A stretch of 64,000 nt of DNA from Leptolinea sp. UBA5203 (GTDB taxonomy: Bacteria > Chloroflexota > Anaerolineae > Anaerolineales > Anaerolineaceae): NCBI GenBank assembly GCA_002412765.1, contig DHVR01000004.1, forward strand, positions 1 through 64,000, read 5' to 3'. The position numbers and the translations under genes are program-made. Positions 58,966 through 64,000 of the stretch are shown one piece after another (position 1 is the first letter of the stretch; each line of letters begins with the position of its first letter). Below the pieces are notes generated by a model. That model made no database searches. It was not told where the DNA came from and worked only from the letters and a program-made list of their open reading frames with translations.

Positions 58966-59680
58966 GCCAGTCACACACTCCCCCAAAACCCTATCACCCT
59001 TCCGGCCTCTCCCCTTCCCTCCCAAGGAAGGGCAGGGATAGGTCACAGCCTGTACCTACCAAACCCAGCAATCCCCTGCAACTAATCCAACAGGAGTTCC
59101 TACCACCAAACTATATCAACATTCAAAATAGTCAACTACCCAATCAATTTCATTCCCCAAAAAGTGCCAGTCACACACTCCCCCATAATCCTGTCACCCC
59201 GCCGGCCTCTCCCCTTCCCTCCCAGGGAAGGGCAGGGATAGGTCAAAACCCATACCTGCCAAACCCAACAATCCCCTGCAACCAATCCAACAGTAATTCT
59301 TAAAACCAAACAAACTTCATCCACAAATTTGCCAACTACCCAATCAATTTCATTCCCCAAAAAGTGCCAGTCACACACTCCCCCACAACCCTGTCACCCC
59401 GCCGGCCTCTCCCCTTCCCTCCCAGGGAAGGGCAGGGATAGGTCAAAACCCATACCTGCCAAACCAACAATTCCATGAATCCAATCCAAACAGGATTTCA
59501 AATAACCAAACAAACTTCATCCACAAATTTGCCAACTACCCAATCAATTTCAATCCCCAAAAAGTGCCAGTCACTCACTCCCCCATAACCCTGTCACCCC
59601 GCCGGCCTCTCCCCTTCCCTCCCAGGGAAGGGCAGGGATAGGTCAAAACCCATACCTGCTAACCCATAAATTCCCTGCCC
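58966..59680. repeat. Tandem repeat of exactly 200-bp period
   Basis: Four copies start at 58966, 59166, 59366 and 59566 (GCCAGTCAC...CTCCCCC each), the last partial. Each has a core with CCGGCCTCTCCCCTTCC and a hairpin CCCTTCCCT-CCC-AGGGAAGGG (for example 59212-59232), then a more variable part including CAACTACCCAATCAATTTC. Copies 2-4 are closer to each other than to copy 1. No open frame spans it, and 200 is not a multiple of three. The stretch 58926-59747 holds no gene. It lies directly before the DUF559 gene. Confidence 0.95.
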
Positions 59681-59747
59681 TCTTTAAATTTCCAAAATCC
59701 ACCCTTAACTATACAATTAATAAAACAATCACCCATGGAAAAACCCA

Positions 59748-60134
59748 ATGGAAGACCAACCCCAACCCGTAAATTTTACCGTTCGCGGACAAAAAACCAC
59801 AACGCAAAAACATGATTTTGCCAAACAACTTCGCCGCAAAATGACACCCGCCGAAGCAAAACTTTGGGCGCGTCTCAGGGCAGACCGCTTGGCGGGCATC
59901 CATTTTCGCCGCCAGCAAATTATCGATCCTTTCATTGTCGATTTCTATTGCCATCAAGCCGCGCTCATCATTGAAATAGATGGAGATATTCACCAATACC
60001 AACAACAAGCAGACCAGCGCCGAGAAGCTTTCCTGCGCTCCCATGGATATCGCATCATTCGATTTAGCAATAAACAGGTCATGCAGGAAATTGAAACCGT
60101 ATTGGAAATTATTTATTTGCAATGCAACCAATAA
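59748..60134 (+). CDS. DUF559 nuclease-like protein
   Basis: A 128-residue protein: HDFAKQLRRKMTPAEAKLWA, then FHFRRQQIIDPFIVDFYC with the acidic residue of the PD-(D/E)XK nuclease core, and ALIIEIDGDIHQ (E-x-D-G, the ExK-like site). This is the DUF559 family (PF04480), related to Vsr-type very short patch endonucleases; function not established. The N-terminal 25 residues are unusual for the family. The start at 59748 has only a weak site. It follows the 200-bp repeat array and ends in a strong terminator. Confidence 0.85.
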   Translation: MEDQPQPVNFTVRGQKTTTQKHDFAKQLRRKMTPAEAKLWARLRADRLAGIHFRRQQIIDPFIVDFYCHQAALIIEIDGDIHQYQQQADQRREAFLRSHGYRIIRFSNKQVMQEIETVLEIIYLQCNQ

Positions 60135-60138
60135 ACAA

Positions 60139-60179
60139 AAACAGAGACCAGGAAGGTTCCTCGGTCTCTGTTTGTTTTT
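60139..60179 (+). terminator. Terminator after the DUF559 gene
   Basis: AAACAGAGACC (60139-60149) pairs with GGTCTCTGTTT (60163-60173), then GTTTTT. It lies five bases after the stop. Confidence 0.85.
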
Positions 60180-60196
60180 CAGACAGGTTGGATGAT

Positions 60197-61120
60197 TTAG
60201 CGAATCCAGTAACTCATTTCTTCCAGGGAGTAGGTAAATTTTTCCGTGGCATCCGGGTCCACATAGACTCCGAAATATCCGCCTGGGAAGGTGGCATCCG
60301 TGGCATCCCCCACCAAAACACCGTTGATATACAATTCAATCTTTTCACCGGTGGTCATCACCCCCAGCCGGTTGGTCTGGTCGCTGCCGGTTAAAATAGC
60401 ATCCGAGGCTTTCCACCAGATCAAGGTGGTCGCTTTTTTCGTTTTGCCATCCCACAACCATAAGCGATACATACCGTCGCAGGAGACTGCAAAGAAATAA
60501 CCACGGTCCGCTTCACTGCGAATCGGTACGCGGAAAACAATGCCATAGGTGTCTTTTCCGGCGCAGGTACCGGTCTTGAAGGTGCCTTCAATATACAAAT
60601 TGGAACCGCCCTGGACAGCCGGCAAGCGCCAACCGGAGGTGGTGCCTTCACCGCGCATGGTCATAGACCCGTCTTTGATTTCATTAAACGAGTATTCATC
60701 TTGACCAATGGGCCAAACCCATTGATTTCCGGCAGTGAAGGTATCTGTTGAGGAGGGATTCCCCAATTTCAAGCGCGGATCAGAAGCCGGCGGCATGAGA
60801 GTAGGAGGCAGGGTTGGGGTAATAGTAGGCGTTTCGCTGGGCAGCGGCGTCATGGTGGGTAAAGGAGTCTTGGTGGCGGGGTCCTCAGTAGGAACTGCGG
60901 TTTCTTCCACCAGCGCAGTGGGCGTAGCTGTCGGCGGCAGCACTGCCAATGTCTCATTACCCATTGGACTGGGTATCTGAGTACTGGCATCCGGATTCTC
61001 AGTGAGAATCTGAGCCACACGCGTGGAAAGGTCAACATCCTGATCAACAGGGGCTTGCGGCAGCATACTGCACCCGGCTAACAGAATAACAATGGTCAAA
61101 CTGAAGATTATCTTTTTCAT
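60197..61120 (-). CDS. Lipoprotein with Thr/Pro linker and beta-sandwich domain
   Basis: A 307-residue protein. The lipobox LLAGCS (Cys 17) follows MKKIIFSLTIV. Residues about 50-120 are a TPTALVEETAVPTEDPAT-type linker, typical of Chloroflexota surface lipoproteins. The C-terminal part (about 130-307) is beta-rich with YGIVFRVPIRSEADRGYFFAVSC and GGYFGVYVDPDATEKFTYSLEEM, like DUF1080/LamG-type glucanase-like lectin domains. No catalytic residues are claimed. Start at 61120 is set by AGGAG and the signal sequence; an in-frame ATG at 61153 has none. Confidence 0.75.
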   Translation of the reverse strand: MKKIIFSLTIVILLAGCSMLPQAPVDQDVDLSTRVAQILTENPDASTQIPSPMGNETLAVLPPTATPTALVEETAVPTEDPATKTPLPTMTPLPSETPTITPTLPPTLMPPASDPRLKLGNPSSTDTFTAGNQWVWPIGQDEYSFNEIKDGSMTMRGEGTTSGWRLPAVQGGSNLYIEGTFKTGTCAGKDTYGIVFRVPIRSEADRGYFFAVSCDGMYRLWLWDGKTKKATTLIWWKASDAILTGSDQTNRLGVMTTGEKIELYINGVLVGDATDATFPGGYFGVYVDPDATEKFTYSLEEMSYWIR

Positions 61121-61223
61121 CCATCTACTCCTTGGCGGTACCAACATCGGCACATCAATCTATAGGGCATAGTTGCAATAGACGTGCCAACCCCATAATT
61201 TGATCAAATTAACCTGAAATATA

Positions 61224-61709
61224 TTACTGCTTATATCCTATCATACGGATGAAATCTTTGCGCCATTGAATATCCTCTTTTCCTTCAATCCCCAGCGGAG
61301 AATCGCCGTCAATGACGCCCACAATTCCGCGGCCCTCTCCTGCAGAGGCAATAATAACCTGGGTTGGATTGGCTGTCGCGCAAAATAATTGCACAACTTC
61401 CGGTACATCACGGATCGCCCGCAGGATATTGATTGGATAAAAGCCATCCCCAAGGAAGAGGATAAAACTGTGCCCTGCGCCAATGGCTATGGCATTATCC
61501 TGCGCCAACTGAATCATGGCGTCATTGGTACCAGACCAACGAACCAGGCGTTTACCGGAGGCCTCGCAGAATGCCAAGCCAAATTGAATGCCGGGAACTG
61601 TATTAACCAGAGCTTCGTGAATATCTTCAATAGTCTTAATAAAATGGGCTTGCCCAAGGATAAAATTAGTATCAAGCGGTTTTTTAATCGGTACAAGGCT
61701 GAGATCCAT
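61224..61709 (-). CDS. Adenosine-specific kinase family protein
   Basis: A 161-residue protein of the DUF355 family: MDLSLVPIKKPLDTNFILGQ, GIQFGLAFCEASGKRLVRWS, and ANPTQVIIASAGEGRGIVGVIDG. Archaeal members crystallised as adenosine-specific kinases. Bacterial ones are common in thermophiles and anaerobes. The inverted repeat CCAACTTTAAGTTGG just upstream of its start may be regulatory. The upstream region of about 200 bases otherwise holds nothing clear. Confidence 0.78.
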   Translation of the reverse strand: MDLSLVPIKKPLDTNFILGQAHFIKTIEDIHEALVNTVPGIQFGLAFCEASGKRLVRWSGTNDAMIQLAQDNAIAIGAGHSFILFLGDGFYPINILRAIRDVPEVVQLFCATANPTQVIIASAGEGRGIVGVIDGDSPLGIEGKEDIQWRKDFIRMIGYKQ

Positions 61710-61923
61710 GAAATCACTCCTCCAACTTTAAGTTGGTGTTATCATTTTTGTAAATCCCTGAGGATTCGTTCGGCGCGTACTCTTATTTTAATGTAAAATA
61801 AGCTATTGGAACCATCCATTATTATCTCCTTTATTGGAATCATTTTCTCTTTAATGAAACAGAGAACCCGCTACTAAAACAACGCATTTCTCATTGATTG
61901 CTGTTTTCACGAAGGAGTTTATT

Positions 61924-62088
61924 ATGCCTTGGTCACTGGGTGTCCCAATCGGTTTATCGGTATCTTTATGCGGTGCCATTTTGTATTATGCTAATAAAAA
62001 ATATAAAAAGTTGGCTACCTATTTAATCGCAGGTGGATTATTGGTATCCTTGTTCACAGTAGTAGGCATTTATTTCTTCCTGCTCTAA
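61924..62088 (+). CDS. Small two-helix membrane protein
   Basis: A 54-residue protein with two hydrophobic segments (IGLSVSLCGAILYYAN and YLIAGGLLVSLFTVVGIYFF) and a basic loop between them (KKYKKL). AAGGAG precedes the ATG by about seven bases, and the next gene follows in the same direction. No family is recognised. Confidence 0.6.
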   Translation: MPWSLGVPIGLSVSLCGAILYYANKKYKKLATYLIAGGLLVSLFTVVGIYFFLL

Positions 62089-62156
62089 CAGGAAGACCAA
62101 CAAAATAGACGTATTCCGTGTATTTCCAGCTTCAATCAGGAAAACAGGGGCCGGTC

Positions 62157-62600
62157 ATGAAACTTCATCTATCCCCACCCTATCGAATTTGGATAGTGCG
62201 ATTCCTGATTGGTCTGGTGGTCTTTTTTAATCTAGAATCCGCCATAGCTTTTTTAATCCACCCTGATGTCTATACATCGTCCTATGAATTAAGTGGAATT
62301 CCTGGCGATGCTGCCATCCGCGGTTTTGCCATCCTTTTTTGTATGTGGAATGTTCCATACCTGTTTGCGTTCTGGCACCCGATAAAATATCATATCTCCT
62401 TATGGGAGAGTGTCCTCATGCAAGCTACCGGTTTGCTGGGAGAATCCTGGCTGGTCAGCCAAATCCCCACGGAGTTTGGTTTGTTACGAAATTCTATTTT
62501 TCGCTTCATCATATTTGATGGGGCCGGGCTGCTTCTATTGCTTATTGCGCTTAGCCTCATGATTTCTCTCCGGAAGAAGACCTATCCTGTCCCGCAATAG
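62157..62600 (+). CDS. Small polytopic membrane protein
   Basis: A 147-residue protein with four hydrophobic segments (FLIGLVVFFNLESAIAF, AILFCMWNVPYLFAF, SVLMQATGLLG, and GAGLLLLLIALSLMI). It resembles the small DoxX/DUF4345-like membrane proteins only loosely. ATG at 62157 is preceded by AGGGG; the frame is open further upstream. Follows the 54-residue gene by 68 bases. Confidence 0.55.
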   Translation: MKLHLSPPYRIWIVRFLIGLVVFFNLESAIAFLIHPDVYTSSYELSGIPGDAAIRGFAILFCMWNVPYLFAFWHPIKYHISLWESVLMQATGLLGESWLVSQIPTEFGLLRNSIFRFIIFDGAGLLLLLIALSLMISLRKKTYPVPQ

Positions 62601-62629
62601 GTTGGATCGAATCGTCAGGAAAAAACTAC

Positions 62630-64000
62630 ATGCTCGCTGAAAAAACTACCTCGCTATACGGACGCTGGCAGAAGACAATAATTGCCGCTGTCTGTCTGTA
62701 CGCCGCTCTGTATATTGCCTGGCTTTTTTTGGGAAGAGAATCTGTCAATGAACGGTTAATCATTGGATCCATCAGTCTGCTGTTCACTTCATTGGCTGCC
62801 TTTAGTATGGCCGTCTGGGTTATTGCTTCAATGGAAAAGGGTGCCCTACGGACGGCCTGGATCTGGCTGTCCATAGGGTTGATACTCTGGACAATATCAG
62901 ATGCAGCCCGGCTGTTTTCATCAGGAACCTGGATGTCCTCCAACACAGTCACCATGCTCCATGACCTGGTCCTTTTACTGGGTTTCCTGCCCATCTGGGT
63001 TGGATTGATGCTTTACCCCAGAACTCGCCTGTTGATGCGGAATCGAATTCAACTTTGGATCAATATCACCGTAAGCACTACCGCCCTGGTCACCTTGATC
63101 TGGATTGTATTCATCACACCCCTGCAGCAGATTCCGATTCAACCCGGGGGATCGTGGTTAGCTTCATATATACCCATCGCTGATTTGTTTTCTCTCATCC
63201 TGATGATGGTCTTTTTTCTACTTTCCGATACACGTAAAACTTCTCTGCCGCTTTCTTTATTCAGTTTGGGAATTCTCGCTTATCTCTTATCGGATCTAAT
63301 TTATGCCCAATTGATCCCACAGATGAGTTATGCAGTTGGCGGCATGCTGGATGTTGGCTGGTTCATCGGGGATGGACTATTCATCTTTGGCGCCTTTGAG
63401 CAACTGCGTACGCCAAACCGTCATCCTGGCCGATTCCAGAGCGCCGTCTTTGCTCGCTTTCAAACCCTGCTGCCATTCTTGGCCATCATCGGCTTGGGAT
63501 GGTACGCCCTGATCGATTGGTGGGTGGTCGGCAGGTTTAACGCCTTAGGTCTCTGGGTTACTTTTCTATTATCCCTGGCCATGATCGTTCGCCAGGCCAT
63601 GCTTGCCGGGGAGGTTTCCATCCGGCAATATGCCAGCCTGGTCAACAGCATTGCTGAAGCCACCTTTGTCTGTGACGAAAAAGGAAATCTGCAATTGGTT
63701 AATCCAGCCTTTGTCGCCCTGACAGCTGTTGAGGCTGCCCGTTTAGCCGAAATTAATATTGAGCAGATTTTTGAAGGGGACAATGCATGGCAGACTATTC
63801 TTCAGGACGCGCAAAGAGAGGGTTGGAGCGGGGAAATTTGTCTGAAACATCCCGATCAAAACGATATCCCGGTTTCACTTTCCCTGCGTCCCATTCATCC
63901 CAAGGAAGACCGCCGTCTGGTTATTGCCGGAACCCTGTTTGACTTGAGCGAGCAGAAACAGCAGCAAGCCGCGTTAACTACGGCCAATGAGCAAATCAAT
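62630..64000 (+). CDS. Membrane-bound PAS-domain sensor, truncated by window end
   Basis: At least 457 residues, open to the end of the window. Residues about 20-320 hold some ten hydrophobic segments, resembling 7TM/MASE-like sensor regions, with charged loops (MEKGALRT). A PAS domain begins near residue 340 (SLVNSIAEATFVCDEKGNLQLVNPAFVALTAVE) and ends with a coiled linker (SEQKQQQAALTTANEQI), the usual lead into a histidine kinase or GGDEF domain, which would lie outside the window. AGGA precedes the ATG, 29 bases after the previous gene's stop. Confidence 0.72.
   Translation, partial: MLAEKTTSLYGRWQKTIIAAVCLYAALYIAWLFLGRESVNERLIIGSISLLFTSLAAFSMAVWVIASMEKGALRTAWIWLSIGLILWTISDAARLFSSGTWMSSNTVTMLHDLVLLLGFLPIWVGLMLYPRTRLLMRNRIQLWINITVSTTALVTLIWIVFITPLQQIPIQPGGSWLASYIPIADLFSLILMMVFFLLSDTRKTSLPLSLFSLGILAYLLSDLIYAQLIPQMSYAVGGMLDVGWFIGDGLFIFGAFEQLRTPNRHPGRFQSAVFARFQTLLPFLAIIGLGWYALIDWWVVGRFNALGLWVTFLLSLAMIVRQAMLAGEVSIRQYASLVNSIAEATFVCDEKGNLQLVNPAFVALTAVEAARLAEINIEQIFEGDNAWQTILQDAQREGWSGEICLKHPDQNDIPVSLSLRPIHPKEDRRLVIAGTLFDLSEQKQQQAALTTANEQIN

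Noticed and set aside
59136..59378. Open frame on the minus strand spanning repeat units
   Set aside because: It is formed by the 200-bp repeat; 200 is not divisible by three, so it shifts frame between units and has no conserved coding pattern.
58966..59680. A possible CRISPR array
   Set aside because: Units are 200 bp, with near-complete similarity throughout and no unique spacers, and no cas genes are in the window.
61725..61745. CCAACTTTAAGTTGG inverted repeat as a terminator
   Set aside because: It lies before the start of the adenosine-specific kinase gene, not after a gene, and is short; at best a regulatory site, so it is only mentioned with that gene.

Overview
The window reads as a chromosomal segment of a Chloroflexota bacterium, most likely class Anaerolineae. 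This rests on gene content and style, not on a marker gene: bacterial Elp3, TadE/TadG-type surface proteins with Thr/Pro-rich stalks, lipoproteins with TPTPT-type linkers, a cytochrome c maturation System I set, B12-dependent and pirin/VOC housekeeping proteins. Most genes have clear GGAGG-type ribosome sites, many operons use ATGA stop/start overlaps, and many transcripts end in strong hairpins. No rRNA, tRNA or CRISPR array was seen.

Layout. 1-8.3 kb: assorted housekeeping genes (HAD phosphatase, YhfC-like membrane lipoprotein, flavodoxin-ferredoxin, GT39-like glycosyltransferase pair, ABC-F ATPase, LOG family, VOC). 8.4-10.9 kb: accessory pocket with a SpoU methyltransferase fused to a MarR-like domain, a decayed copy of the neighbouring VOC gene start, and an A+T-rich sugar O-methyltransferase. 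10.8-20.5 kb: a compact, G+C-richer, all-minus phage-like morphogenesis island (TerL, GH25-like lysin, portal, protease-capsid fusion, holin-like protein, connector-like protein, gpF-like C-terminal piece, fibre-like protein) without integrase, repressor, replication or recognisable tail genes. 20.6-26.8 kb: Tad-type surface genes (TadE, TadG-like VWA protein, TadE fused to two PA14 domains and a Thr/Pro stalk). 26.8-36.3 kb: cytochrome c maturation cluster ccmABCDEFGH, with a dihaem c-type cytochrome and a zinc-ribbon protein inside it and an M28 peptidase on the opposite strand; CcmE has the CxxxY variant of the haem-binding motif. 36.6-48.6 kb: GH1 glycosidase, methyltransferase-like membrane protein, PPOX-type protein, MFS transporter, TrmO, DinB-like protein, TerC, DUF2202 protein with a two-component system, VOC, DHFR-like and pirin proteins. 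48.8-51.6 kb: a B12-binding/TIM-barrel-like protein paired with an octopine dehydrogenase-like enzyme. 52.9-54.8 kb: a GHMP sugar kinase fused to a sugar-1-phosphate nucleotidyltransferase. 54.9-58.9 kb: two methyltransferases, a LuxR-type regulator and Elp3. 58.97-60.1 kb: a tandem repeat of exactly 200-bp period followed by a DUF559 nuclease-like gene. 60.2-64 kb: lipoprotein, adenosine-specific kinase family, small membrane proteins and a sensor protein cut by the window end.

The strongest leads for something undescribed are: the tail-less phage-like island with an internal in-frame capsid start; the B12 protein/octopine dehydrogenase pair; the kinase-nucleotidyltransferase fusion; the CxxxY CcmE coexisting with CcmH; the 200-bp repeat/DUF559 unit; and the SpoU-MarR fusion flanked by a gene relic. 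All family calls come from reading the translations; none was checked by database search.
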